Below, piece after piece: positions 1 to 9,449 of a DNA stretch of 24,179 bases; the first letter of the stretch is position 1; every line of letters begins with the position of its first letter. Source of the stretch: a virus; IMG/VR virus record IMGVR_UViG_3300030085_002156, positions 1 through 24,179 of that record. One strand, 5' to 3'. The translations under genes were made by a program, and so were the position numbers. The notes under the pieces are model-generated. The model did not search any database. It was not told the DNA's origin and saw only the letters and a program-made list of their open reading frames with translations.

Positions 1-3000
1 CAACCTCTAACATCTTCTTTATAGGTTATTGTTTGTCCGCTGTTAGGTAGTGTTAAGTTATACTCGTCTTGTCTATCGTCATAACTACCAATAATTTTAT
101 TTTCTAACCTTAAATTATCTCTAAAAAAGTCTTTCATACCAGCTTCAGATATAGGTGTTAAACCGTCCATAGAAAGCCTCATTACAGCGCCACGTACTCT
201 ATCGGTAAAGTAAGCTCTATAAGCTTCTGAAACAAAAGACTCTGGATTTGTAGATATACCATATTCACCAGAATAAGGTATTGTTTCACCTAAAACATTG
301 TTTGTAGAAGTAATGTTAGTATTACCATCAGCATTAAATAAAGCATCTTTATTTGCTAATATTTTTAAAATCCTGTCTTCACAAAGAGTTATTAAATCAC
401 CACCTTGTCCCCAACCAGCTTTTAACTTTTGTATACTACCATAAATAGGATTTATATCTTTAGTTATTTTTTCAGCCGCTATAAATTGATTTAAATTATT
501 AATACCGCTGTTTGAGTTGTATATACCAGAGTATATAAGACCATATTTTAAATGCTCTTCATAAGGATTTTCATCTAATGTTGTAGAAACTTTTACACCA
601 TTAGCTATAAACGGTAAGTTAAAAGTATCTCTAATTCTATTAGATTCAACACCATTTCCAAATGAATAACAATTGTGCCAACCTAAAGTGTACTTTGTGT
701 TTGGCCCGTGTAAAACTTCATCTATATATATAAGCGCTGTTCTTGTAGGGTAACCAGTAAATCCAATAGAAGCATCCCAACCAGTAACTTTAACGGTTAT
801 AATACTACCGTCTGGTTTTGTTATTTTTAAATGATCACCAATACTAATAAAACTAGCAGCATCGTTTACTAAAGGTGACTGTTGGGTAACTGTACTAGAT
901 ATAGATAAAGCCCACTGTCCTTCACCTTCCATACCATTTACAAGTGTATCTGGTAAAGGAATGTTTTTTACTTCGTAAACAATCATATCTTCGTTTTCAA
1001 CTAGCGTTGCAGCAGGATTTTCTACACATTCAACTAAAGATCCTAAAGGTATTGCTAAATACTTTGTTTCATCTGTTAATTCAAGTGGATTGTAACTACT
1101 AGCCTCATAGTACACGTCTAAATCCGTAGATTCTTTTGGCTCAGTTTCCCATATAGCTGGATTACTAGGAAACTCAGACTCTAAATTTATTTCTTCAATA
1201 AATTCTATATTATAACCAACAGCTAGTAAACCTGGATTAGCAGTGCTCCAACCACCACTGCCACCAAAAGTAGTATCTTGTGCATTTATTCTATTGACAG
1301 AATATTGACTATAACCGTTCATTGCAGGTTGTTGAAACACAAGGGTATCACCAGTAGCAATTGTTACATGATAAATTTTATGTTGTTTTCTATCTATACC
1401 TCCTATATTAACAGATCCACTGCTAGCTTTTAAAAGGCTAGTGTAACCAACTAAAGTTAACACGTACCCATTATTAACATCTTGTATTTTAGAAACTATT
1501 AATGGTTCATAAGAATAGTTAGCGTTTACACTAATAGGATGTGGATTGCTAAAACTGCCGTCTAAATTAAAACTTCCATAAGAAGTTAATATCATACCAA
1601 CCGTTATAGAGTGTTCGCCACCATTGTTATCACATGCTATGTTGTGTACATCACTAACAAAAACTTGATTAGAGCTTAATGTTAAAGGAAAATTACCAGC
1701 GTTTACTTGCAACTTTAAACCACCAGGTATTGGACCTGTATTACCATTATTAGTTGGATCCCAACTTATAGAACCATCATCAGTGCTATCGTTTTTAAAA
1801 GTTGTTTTATATCCCATGGTAAAGTTTGGAGATAATTGAGCAGCCTGTGCATTAACTGAGGTCCAAGCTGGAAATTCATCTGTTTGAGTATTGGTCATTA
1901 TATCACCATCACTCCATCTTAATCTTTGGTTAAAAGAAACTCCACTAGGTTGAATTGTGTATATTTCGCCTGTAGGATCTTCTCTAAATCTAAACTTAAC
2001 TGAAGGAGATATTTTTTTAACTAAATCTCTAAACTGTTGAGTATCATAATAAGAATTACCATTATTTGAACCTATATTAAAAAAGTCGTCTATTCTATCA
2101 CTGCCACCGCTAGTATTAGTACCGTTACACTCTTTATCATGGTAAATTCCTCCAATAGCTATTAACATTGAAGAGTTTTCATTTCCTTCAACTACACCTT
2201 GTTCTACACCATTAGTTGAGTGTATAAAAGGCCAGTGTAAGCTTGTAGATCCAGTACGTTGACCTGAGTAAGGACCGCCATCAATAAACCATACATTTCC
2301 TTTTTCTTGTTCTCCTTTAGCATTAAAAACACCATATCTTTCTGTGTCATTAAAACTAGAGTCATCAGCATTTTTTAAACCATTATCAGGTGGGAATTGA
2401 TTAGAAAAACCAGGCGATGGTGGACAAGCAAAAGTATAAAAAGCAGCTTCAGCTTTCCATTTAGACTCATCAGTATCATCAAATTTATATTGACCTATAT
2501 TGTGAGTGGTGCCCGGAGATATAGTACTAAAACTTGTAGACTCTGAATCAGAATCAAACCTGTAATTTCTAAAAAACGGAGCAAAAGAACCAAAAGTTAA
2601 ATTATTATTACTACCACCACCATCATACGTATCAAACTGACTTCCGGATGTATTTGTAACTATTGTTAAAGGATCATTATAAATACCGTGAGATTGACCT
2701 GTAAACGCAGGGTGATGTAATTTATGTTGATCACCACCCATATAATAAAGTTTTTTAGATACCGTTGTTCTATATCTTATTGATCCTATAGTTTCAGAGT
2801 AAACATTTGTATTAAAAACATCATCTCTATTTACTTTAACAAAAAACCTTCCGTCAAACTCGCTTGTGTTTTCTATAACATATTTATATATTCTTACAAC
2901 GGTATTGTCAACTATTCTTGTAGGACTTAACGGATCATCGCATATAAAATTAATATCGTCACCAAAGTTTTTATCTATCTTTATATTGTATTTAGCAACG

Positions 3001-6000
3001 TTAATGTTAGCTGCGGGTTGACTAAGTTCTGTTATTCTATATCTATCTGAAGTACTACCACCAATAGCAAATTCTATATATAAAATACCATCTTCTATAT
3101 TGTGAAGTTCAGAACCAGGGCTATCTTGAAATGGTGCGTAGTTTATTTGAAAAACATTTTTACCAAATAAAGGAGCATTGTTTATTGTGCTACCAAAAAG
3201 ACTATCATCAGTAGATGTAAATATATGTGTTTTTTCTTCTAATAATATTTTATTTGTTTTTATGTGATCTGGAGCTTCAGTTTCTATAGCTAGTACTTTA
3301 TATCTAGCCTTGTCTTCAACTAAAATATTAGAGCCTACACCTTTTTTAAGTATTAAAAACGTATCAATATTTATTTTATTTATATCAGAAGAAGGAAAAG
3401 ATATCCAAGCAAGTCCATCTTCAGCGTCCCACCATCTGTCCATAGACATGTTGTAATATTCTCCTGAAGTTTCTTTTACAAAAAACTTAAAATACTTCAT
3501 GTCTTTAGGAAACATTTCATCTGCAAAAGTAACTTCAAGCTTGTTGCTTTTGTTAGAATCTTTTTTAGTTATTTTTTTACTAGCGGTTGAGCTAGATAAA
3601 ACAGGAGTTTCTCTACCATACTCGTCGATAAACACAACTCCAAGCTGATACTCTCTTAGTGATTTTATAGATTTAACTGTATTTAAACCTTCATAAACAC
3701 TAGACAGGCTAACAGTTAAGTTTGCATAATACTCCTTATTTGTATTTTGTTTGATTAAATCAAAACCTTGAGTATAATTAGCATAAACAACTCTATTACC
3801 ACTAATCTCTTGTGCTAATGCTGTTTTAGGAACAGAATCCCAAGGTCTTAACAGTTGGTTTGAAGGAAGTGTTCTTTTTATTGTTTCTGACTTTACGATA
3901 TACTCATCTTTAGTCCAGATATCACTGTTATACTGATTATTTTTAATAGTATCTACAACATAAACATTTAAAGAACCTTCATCTTTATATAGTATATCAA
4001 CAGCAACAACATCTTGTCTTTGACTAGGAATAAATCCAGAAAGTTTAATTTCGTTAACATTGTTAACCATACCTAAATTATAAGCGTTTCTAGGATGATA
4101 ATCAAAAGATCCTGGTAAAAAGGCTATCTGTGTAAAAGGTGAAAACGTAGAGTACTCTTTATCTTCATACTGATACCTATAAGCAAATCTTGGAAATTTA
4201 TATTCAAATAATTTTTCTTCTTCATTTAATTTTTCAACAGCATATTTTAATTCATTAAAGTTTTGTGGTACAGTTAAAGGCACGCCTTCAAAACCTGTTA
4301 TTTCTAACTCTACTTCTGCGTCTTGCACGTCTTGTCTTTCTATTGAAAGGTTTAATATCTCAAAACTATTATTACTTGCACCTCCACTTTCAATAACAAA
4401 TTTATTATTATAAGCGTTATTATTGTAGGTACTACCAGTTGTAGCGTCTAACGTCAAAGTAATATCAACATTAGTTGCATTTGTAATTGAAGTTTGCCAT
4501 CTGTACTGAACACCATTAATAGTTTTTGATATAAAAAATCTATAAGTTCCAGAGATTATATTTTGCACTTCATATCTAATCCTGTAAACACCTCCAGTGG
4601 CCCAATTAATATCTTCACTAGAATAAACTTTATTATAACTACCGACGTTATTAAAAATAATTTTAGAGTTTAAAGAGTCGTAAGTTATATTATTGTGACT
4701 CCACTTGTAACCAAGAGGCTTACTACCGTCAGTATTTGGTAAGGTAAAGTCATTGTTAGGAGCAAATTCAGTAATATCGTCTGTTGGATTTATAACGTTA
4801 ATAACTTTAGCTTTTATACTATAGTTTGTTATAGGTAATGGTGGTACCTCATCGTAATTGTTGCCGCCAAATTCTTTTATTAAGACTGTATCACCATTAT
4901 TCCAAGATAAAGTAAAACCACTATTACCTTGTAAATCCGTTTCTATACGTGTAGAAAACTGACTACCAATTAAAAATTGACTAAAATCATAATATTGATT
5001 TGATGAACCAATAAAAGAAGATGCGTTTTGAGGATTTGCTCCACCAGGTGTTAAATTACCTGGATCTGTTGTTATTGTGATTACACCGCCGTTAGTAGCG
5101 TTAAGATTTTGTTGTGAAGATAATTCAATAATTGGAGCAGTTTTAGGTGATTTTCTAATAACAGTAATGTGCTCTTCTTGTAAATCTATTCCAGACAATA
5201 TGTTAATATCAATAGATTCGTTTATTAACTTAGTGTGTATTGTTCCTGATGGATCTGTTCCTTTTATAGAACGTGTAATGTTTATTTTTTTTGGTTCAGA
5301 GTGTCCGTCTGTAAAAAGCAGTATATCATCTATGATGTTTATACCAGTTATAATTCTATTTTTATTAAAATTTAAAATACCTTTTTTATCTACTAAAACA
5401 GGTGTAATTAAATCTTTTGTAGAATCATACTCGATTATAATACCAGACTTACTAATTAATGTTGCTTTTTTAATCCGTATTGTTTTTTCAAAAGTAAGGC
5501 CGTTAACCATTTCTATGTCTAAACGCATACTTGTAGAGCCATTATTTTGATTTTTATCAAAAGTAAAAGTATCAGTGTAATTTCCAGGATTTATTACTTC
5601 TGTACCACTAATTGGTCTATAAGCACTAACAGCTGATCCTCTTACAAAAAATTTTGTTTTTAACGCATCACCAGCATTGTCAATATCATCAAACTCAATG
5701 TTTAATTCATAAGTCTCTCCATCTATTAAATCAAAAGATTGTATAAATCTAGCTTGATAGTTAGGTGTAGTAGAACCATCAGGAATACTAGTAAGTAACA
5801 CACCATCACCACTAAAGTTTTGATCTACATTATTACCTTGCCAAAAATCACTGTTTATAATTTCTGTATTTTTAATAATATAATTACTAGTGTCTACAAA
5901 ATAATATAGCTTATCATTTTTTTCATCAGAAATACTACCAACGCAAGTAGCTCCTTGTGGAATAAAATCTTGTCCATCAACTAAAGAGTTACCTAATATA

Positions 6001-6143
6001 TTTTGAACAGTACCAACGTCAGATTCTTCTGAAGTAGATACCTGTATATTCATAGCGTCTCTATATTGTCCGTTTGGAACAAGTCTTTCATCAAGATCTT
6101 TGTTCATCTTACCACCGGTAAAATTATGCTTAAGTTCTGGCAT
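1..6143 (-). CDS. Giant tail/stabilisation-type structural protein, C-terminus cut by window edge
   Basis: The frame opens at ATG 6143 (MPELKHNFTGGKMNKDLDER) and stays open to the left edge, giving at least 2047 codons; the true C-terminus lies outside. I translated the first ~450 residues, the last ~80 and several spots between, all in frame without a stop. Residues ~10-70 (GGKMNKDLDERLVPNGQYRD, then VGSISDEKNDKLYYFV) resemble the start of phage tail-tubular or stabilisation proteins of the T7 gp12/P22 gp10 kind, which cap the portal and line the DNA exit. The rest is rich in beta-forming, Gly/Asn/Thr-rich segments. Near the edge is a conserved-looking MRLSMDGLTPISEAGMKDFF. It begins 3 bases after the stop of the connector gene, so the two are co-transcribed. 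The tail role is inferred from the N-terminus and position; no enzymatic motif was recognised in the parts read. Confidence 0.8.
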   Translation of the reverse strand, partial: MPELKHNFTGGKMNKDLDERLVPNGQYRDAMNIQVSTSEESDVGTVQNILGNSLVDGQDFIPQGATCVGSISDEKNDKLYYFVDTSNYIIKNTEIINSDFWQGNNVDQNFSGDGVLLTSIPDGSTTPNYQARFIQSFDLIDGETYELNIEFDDIDNAGDALKTKFFVRGSAVSAYRPISGTEVINPGNYTDTFTFDKNQNNGSTSMRLDIEMVNGLTFEKTIRIKKATLISKSGIIIEYDSTKDLITPVLVDKKGILNFNKNRIITGINIIDDILLFTDGHSEPKKINITRSIKGTDPSGTIHTKLINESIDINILSGIDLQEEHITVIRKSPKTAPIIELSSQQNLNATNGGVITITTDPGNLTPGGANPQNASSFIGSSNQYYDFSQFLIGSQFSTRIETDLQGNSGFTLSWNNGDTVLIKEFGGNNYDEVPPLPITNYSIKAKVINVINPTDDITEFAPNNDFTLPNTDGSKPLGYKWSHNNITYDSLNSKIIFNNVGSYNKVYSSEDINWATGGVYRIRYEVQNIISGTYRFFISKTINGVQYRWQTSITNATNVDITLTLDATTGSTYNNNAYNNKFVIESGGASNNSFEILNLSIERQDVQDAEVELEITGFEGVPLTVPQNFNELKYAVEKLNEEEKLFEYKFPRFAYRYQYEDKEYSTFSPFTQIAFLPGSFDYHPRNAYNLGMVNNVNEIKLSGFIPSQRQDVVAVDILYKDEGSLNVYVVDTIKNNQYNSDIWTKDEYIVKSETIKRTLPSNQLLRPWDSVPKTALAQEISGNRVVYANYTQGFDLIKQNTNKEYYANLTVSLSSVYEGLNTVKSIKSLREYQLGVVFIDEYGRETPVLSSSTASKKITKKDSNKSNKLEVTFADEMFPKDMKYFKFFVKETSGEYYNMSMDRWWDAEDGLAWISFPSSDINKINIDTFLILKKGVGSNILVEDKARYKVLAIETEAPDHIKTNKILLEEKTHIFTSTDDSLFGSTINNAPLFGKNVFQINYAPFQDSPGSELHNIEDGILYIEFAIGGSTSDRYRITELSQPAANINVAKYNIKIDKNFGDDINFICDDPLSPTRIVDNTVVRIYKYVIENTSEFDGRFFVKVNRDDVFNTNVYSETIGSIRYRTTVSKKLYYMGGDQHKLHHPAFTGQSHGIYNDPLTIVTNTSGSQFDTYDGGGSNNNLTFGSFAPFFRNYRFDSDSESTSFSTISPGTTHNIGQYKFDDTDESKWKAEAAFYTFACPPSPGFSNQFPPDNGLKNADDSSFNDTERYGVFNAKGEQEKGNVWFIDGGPYSGQRTGSTSLHWPFIHSTNGVEQGVVEGNENSSMLIAIGGIYHDKECNGTNTSGGSDRIDDFFNIGSNNGNSYYDTQQFRDLVKKISPSVKFRFREDPTGEIYTIQPSGVSFNQRLRWSDGDIMTNTQTDEFPAWTSVNAQAAQLSPNFTMGYKTTFKNDSTDDGSISWDPTNNGNTGPIPGGLKLQVNAGNFPLTLSSNQVFVSDVHNIACDNNGGEHSITVGMILTSYGSFNLDGSFSNPHPISVNANYSYEPLIVSKIQDVNNGYVLTLVGYTSLLKASSGSVNIGGIDRKQHKIYHVTIATGDTLVFQQPAMNGYSQYSVNRINAQDTTFGGSGGWSTANPGLLAVGYNIEFIEEINLESEFPSNPAIWETEPKESTDLDVYYEASSYNPLELTDETKYLAIPLGSLVECVENPAATLVENEDMIVYEVKNIPLPDTLVNGMEGEGQWALSISSTVTQQSPLVNDAASFISIGDHLKITKPDGSIITVKVTGWDASIGFTGYPTRTALIYIDEVLHGPNTKYTLGWHNCYSFGNGVESNRIRDTFNLPFIANGVKVSTTLDENPYEEHLKYGLIYSGIYNSNSGINNLNQFIAAEKITKDINPIYGSIQKLKAGWGQGGDLITLCEDRILKILANKDALFNADGNTNITSTNNVLGETIPYSGEYGISTNPESFVSEAYRAYFTDRVRGAVMRLSMDGLTPISEAGMKDFFRDNLRLENKIIGSYDDRQDEYNLTLPNSGQTITYKEDVRG

Positions 6144-6146
6144 GTA

Positions 6147-7703
6147 CTAGTGTTTTATGTGTTTCGACTTACCTCTAAGTATTTGAGTTAATTCTTCTAA
6201 TTTAATATTAGATAATCTTAATTTTGCTTGCCTTGTAGCTGCAAATTTTTCTTTTTTAAATCTAGGTACTAATTGTTGGTGTATTGGTTGAGAAGATGTA
6301 GATAAAAAAGCATGGGCTATATGTTTATACATAGCTTCTTCAGCAAATTTATGAACTTGCATTTCTTCGTCAGTACCAAGACTATCACTTATATAATCTA
6401 AGATTACAGTATTTCCTGAAATATTAGAGCTAAAATGTATTTTTCCAAGTCTTTCGTCTATATAAAAAGATCCGTTAACTTGAGTATATTGGGGATCTAA
6501 ACCATATCTATTACCGCTTAAAGGCCAATAAACATCATCTTTATAATCATCATCATCGTTTTCTGTTGGCGTAGACGATTTGTAGTTAGCCCAAGTTGTT
6601 GACTCACCACCATCTAGTAAATCTGGAGAAGCTCCTTCAAAGTTGAGAACAATATTATCTACTGTATTTGTAGGAATATTAGTAAAAGTTGTTGGGCTAA
6701 GTGTGTTATCTCCTCCTAAGTTTTCTAACATTGGCACGAAACTAGTTACTAAAACGTAAACTTCGTCATAACTTGAAACATCAATATTCTCAACAGATTT
6801 AGTAGTTGTAGAAGTTACCGTAGTACCTTCTGACCACTCAACGTAAGCAAATCCATTTAAACTACCTGGAACTGGTAAAAAATTAGGACCAACATCACCT
6901 CCTGTTGTTATTTGATCATTTGTACTTGCGTTACTAGATTTTATTAAGTTTGTGCTTGTATCTCCAGGAGTACTACTTATACCAACACGAACAACACCTT
7001 GATCTGAAAAACCAGCTTGAGCAGCAGCTGATAAACCGTCAGCTTTTAAATCTAGTAAATCTATGTTAGATGTGTCTATTAATTGCCAGCAAGCATAAGC
7101 TCTACCTGTAACCGCTCCTTGATAGTTGATAGCTTCTGTTGAAAAAGTTAAAACTCCATTAACAGCAGCAACAACATCGTTTCCTAAATTGGTGTTTCCA
7201 ACTGGATTATTAGCATTATTAGATGCTGGCGTTTTACTCCAGTTAACACCTGGCGTTAAAGAAGTAGAAAAATCTGAGTTTAAAAAATCTTGAACAACAC
7301 CAGCTGTAGTTACAAAGTCGTAATTACCATCATCGTCTTGTTTTATTTTAAAAGGATTTGAAGTTTTATTAGTTGGATATAAAATGTGTTTTATACCAGC
7401 AGAGTCTACACTACTAACTTTAGTGTAATTAACGTAATCATGAGGAAGTATCATTTGTAAACTTGCAGGTAAAACTATTTCTTGTGATTTAATACATTTA
7501 AAAGTATCAAAAGAAAACTCTTGCAAAGCTCTTTGTGCGTGAAAAGCTATATCAGCTTTTTTTGCTTTTTGTATTATTTTACCTTCACCTACATAAGCTA
7601 TTTCAAATTGAGTTATTATATCATCTAAAGATATGAACTGATAGTTTCCAAGATTATTACTTTGGTAATAAGCCTGTTGTGTAGTGTTGTCTAATAATCC
7701 CAT
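6147..7703 (-). CDS. Head-tail connector/neck protein with a large central insertion
   Basis: This 518-residue protein starts MGLLDNTTQQAYYQ. Residues ~1-135 and ~395-518 look like one compact domain: an N-terminal helical part (DIITQFEIAYVGEGKIIQKA, then FHAQRALQEFSFDTFK) and a C-terminal part (GKIHFSSNISGNTVILDYIS, then EEAMYKHIAHAFL and a basic helical tail). Between them, residues ~140-375 form a Thr/Ser/Asn/Gly-rich beta stretch with no helix-forming blocks, probably a jelly-roll or Ig-like insertion. It lies 4 bases after the 260-residue gene and 3 bases before the giant tail gene and ends in TAG. Position and the split domain suggest a neck or adaptor protein between portal and tail. 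That is an inference, because I recognise the family only as one common in marine phage contigs. Confidence 0.75.
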   Translation of the reverse strand: MGLLDNTTQQAYYQSNNLGNYQFISLDDIITQFEIAYVGEGKIIQKAKKADIAFHAQRALQEFSFDTFKCIKSQEIVLPASLQMILPHDYVNYTKVSSVDSAGIKHILYPTNKTSNPFKIKQDDDGNYDFVTTAGVVQDFLNSDFSTSLTPGVNWSKTPASNNANNPVGNTNLGNDVVAAVNGVLTFSTEAINYQGAVTGRAYACWQLIDTSNIDLLDLKADGLSAAAQAGFSDQGVVRVGISSTPGDTSTNLIKSSNASTNDQITTGGDVGPNFLPVPGSLNGFAYVEWSEGTTVTSTTTKSVENIDVSSYDEVYVLVTSFVPMLENLGGDNTLSPTTFTNIPTNTVDNIVLNFEGASPDLLDGGESTTWANYKSSTPTENDDDDYKDDVYWPLSGNRYGLDPQYTQVNGSFYIDERLGKIHFSSNISGNTVILDYISDSLGTDEEMQVHKFAEEAMYKHIAHAFLSTSSQPIHQQLVPRFKKEKFAATRQAKLRLSNIKLEELTQILRGKSKHIKH

Positions 7704-7707
7704 TTAT

Positions 7708-8490
7708 TTATTGTTTTTCTTGTTGAACTTGAGCACCTTGAAGCCCAGCTGCAGTTTGTGCAAGCACTGGCTTTTCAATAGCTATACCAGCTAACGTTAA
7801 TATTCTATATACTAACTCTGTTTCGTCTGAAGGATGTAGATCAAAATCTACAGCGTTAGTTGAGTTATATAATGCTTTTTGTCCTACTACATCATAAGCC
7901 CAATTAGGTTTTCTAGGTTTTTTTATATAACTTATTTTTATATTATCACCTTCTGTTACATATAGATTTTCTATATCTCCAAACTTTGGTGGAGGTGGAA
8001 ATATTTTTATATCAGCTCTTACACCTGCTGTAGGACTAATATTATGATAAAGAGCTGCAGGTCTTTTTTGTGTAGGTTTTGTTAATGGACTTTTTCTATA
8101 TAAATCAAACTCTTTTCTATCTTGTATTTTACAAGCTACATGATCTGTATTTGATCTTGTGTAGCTAACATCAATGCTAGTTAATCTATAAAAGTTTTCA
8201 AACTGACTTAAGGTTAAATCACCAAATTCATTGCTAAGTACAGTGTTAGCATGAACAGGTCTATGATCAAATGCATTTATTTTTTCTTCTAAATTTGTTA
8301 CCATATCTGAGTAAGCAGTGTTATTACCAGGTACTCTTAAAAATTGATTTAAATCGTAGAAGTATTGCTCAAATATTTCCATTTGTGCATGGTCGGCAAA
8401 TAAGTTAAATTCTTGAGGTGTTATATAACCTCTTTGCTCTTTATTAGCTAACGCTAAAACTTTTTGATATACTTTATCTATACTTACCAT
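7708..8490 (-). CDS. Probable head completion/connector protein
   Basis: The 260-residue product starts MVSIDKVYQKVLALANKEQR. The N-terminal ~70 residues are helical (TPQEFNLFADHAQMEIFEQY), the middle is a beta-rich core, and a helical segment near the end (ETELVYRILTLAGIAIEKP) is followed by a Gln/Ala-rich tail. This outline, and its place between a putative virion gene and the larger connector, fits a small neck or ring protein such as P22 gp4-like adaptors. No catalytic motif is visible. The leader just upstream holds a UUCG-capped hairpin (8504-8541) rather than a Shine-Dalgarno sequence. The structural role is inferred; the exact fold is not shown by sequence alone. Confidence 0.7.
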   Translation of the reverse strand: MVSIDKVYQKVLALANKEQRGYITPQEFNLFADHAQMEIFEQYFYDLNQFLRVPGNNTAYSDMVTNLEEKINAFDHRPVHANTVLSNEFGDLTLSQFENFYRLTSIDVSYTRSNTDHVACKIQDRKEFDLYRKSPLTKPTQKRPAALYHNISPTAGVRADIKIFPPPPKFGDIENLYVTEGDNIKISYIKKPRKPNWAYDVVGQKALYNSTNAVDFDLHPSDETELVYRILTLAGIAIEKPVLAQTAAGLQGAQVQQEKQ

Positions 8491-8503
8491 AATTTCTTTT
8501 TAT

Positions 8504-8541
8504 TGTAGTTTACGATCGCCCCGAAGAGCGACCGCTCTACA
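8504..8541 (-). other. UUCG-capped hairpin without a U-tract, between two structural genes
   Basis: Read on the minus strand, arms TGTAG (8537-8541) and CTACA (8504-8508) flank an internal loop and a second stem of about ten pairs (three of them G-U) closed by a TTCG tetraloop (8522-8525). The 3' side runs into A-rich sequence, not a T-run, so it is not a normal intrinsic terminator in either direction. It sits 7 bases beyond the stop of the 277-residue gene and 14 bases before the start of the 260-residue gene. An RNA processing site, a 3'-end stabiliser or a translational control element are all possible. Confidence 0.55.
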
Positions 8542-8547
8542 GTTTGA

Positions 8548-9381
8548 TTAGTTGTTTAATCTTTTTTCTATATTTGTGTATATTTCCATACCTTCATCAG
8601 TTTTAAACCACGCAGCTAAAGCTGTATATGGATGCTCTTCAAAAGGAACAGTAAATAATTTTCTATCGGTTGAAGCCCATAAAAAATCTCTTTGATTTTG
8701 TGACAATTTTAATATACCAGCTTCAACAGCTTTAATACCAAAATTTCTTAACATTACATTATCATCAGAAGCTAATTCTAAGAACAAAACAGGGTTTGAC
8801 TTAGCAAATATTAATAAATCTCTTTTAACTTCTTTAGAGCTCATCTTAGACACTTCAGATCCTTTTTCTACACGCATAATAGCTTCCGCCATATCAATAT
8901 CCATATCTCTAGCAGCCATAAGAGCGTCAACTTCTAATTCTAAATAATCTATTTGTTCAGCAGCTACTTCTGCAGGTTTATGCTCATAAAATAATTTGTC
9001 TCTATGTGGGTGGTATAAAGACAATAGCTTTTGTAAAACTGTTTTATTTTTAGGAACAAATAAACCGCCATTTTGAAATATAATATGTTCTAACCTTTGT
9101 TCTCCTTTCATCTCATCTACAAATGGAGTTCTTTGATTAGACGTGTATTTTAATTCTCTTTCATAACCTTTTTCTTCGTCAAACCAAAATATATTACTAC
9201 CTCTTATTAAATAAGTTAAAGGTGATTTATTGTGAGAAAGATAATACATTCTATCTTTTATTTCCCACTCAGGTTTTTTAGGTTCAACTTTTTTTGGTGT
9301 TGGTTTTTCAATAACCACTTTTTCTACATGCTCATCACCAGGATCTCCTTGGTAAGAGTCTTTTTTTGTTTTCTTTGCCAT
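8548..9381 (-). CDS. Putative virion protein of unknown function (277 aa)
   Basis: The protein begins with a lysine- and proline-rich, probably disordered arm (MAKKTKKDSYQGDPGDEHVE, then KPTPKKVEPKKPEW, to residue ~40). A beta-rich part follows (MYYLSHNKSPLTYLIRGSNI), then a mostly helical C-terminal half. It follows the major capsid gene after a strong terminator-like hairpin and is followed by the connector genes. Position suggests a minor head or neck protein. I do not recognise a defined family or catalytic residues, although similar sequences seem common in marine phage contigs. The leader is almost only A and T, without a Shine-Dalgarno motif. Confidence 0.65.
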   Translation of the reverse strand: MAKKTKKDSYQGDPGDEHVEKVVIEKPTPKKVEPKKPEWEIKDRMYYLSHNKSPLTYLIRGSNIFWFDEEKGYERELKYTSNQRTPFVDEMKGEQRLEHIIFQNGGLFVPKNKTVLQKLLSLYHPHRDKLFYEHKPAEVAAEQIDYLELEVDALMAARDMDIDMAEAIMRVEKGSEVSKMSSKEVKRDLLIFAKSNPVLFLELASDDNVMLRNFGIKAVEAGILKLSQNQRDFLWASTDRKLFTVPFEEHPYTALAAWFKTDEGMEIYTNIEKRLNN

Positions 9382-9410
9382 AATATAATATATAATAAAA
9401 TTAATAAAAT

Positions 9411-9440
9411 AAAAGTCCGAGGCCGAAGCCCCGGTCTTTT
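9411..9440 (-). terminator. Rho-independent terminator with UUCG tetraloop after the capsid gene
   Basis: On the minus strand the 5' arm AAAAG-A-CCGGGGC (9428-9440) pairs with the 3' arm GCCTCGG-A-CTTTT (9411-9423) around a TTCG loop (9424-9427). There is one A/A mismatch and one G-U pair, and the 3' arm ends in TTTT followed by ATTTTATT. It begins 9 bases after the capsid stop codon. The near symmetry means it could also act on plus-strand RNA. Since connector and tail genes lie downstream, it probably acts as a partial terminator that raises capsid mRNA above downstream mRNA, or protects the capsid mRNA 3' end. Confidence 0.85.
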
Positions 9441-9449
9441 AAAATTGTT

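Noticed and set aside
5077-5550. A 157-codon plus-strand frame inside the giant gene
   Set aside because: It lies wholly opposite the continuous structural frame, has no leader like the real genes and its product is a hydrophobic, low-information translation typical of an antisense shadow.
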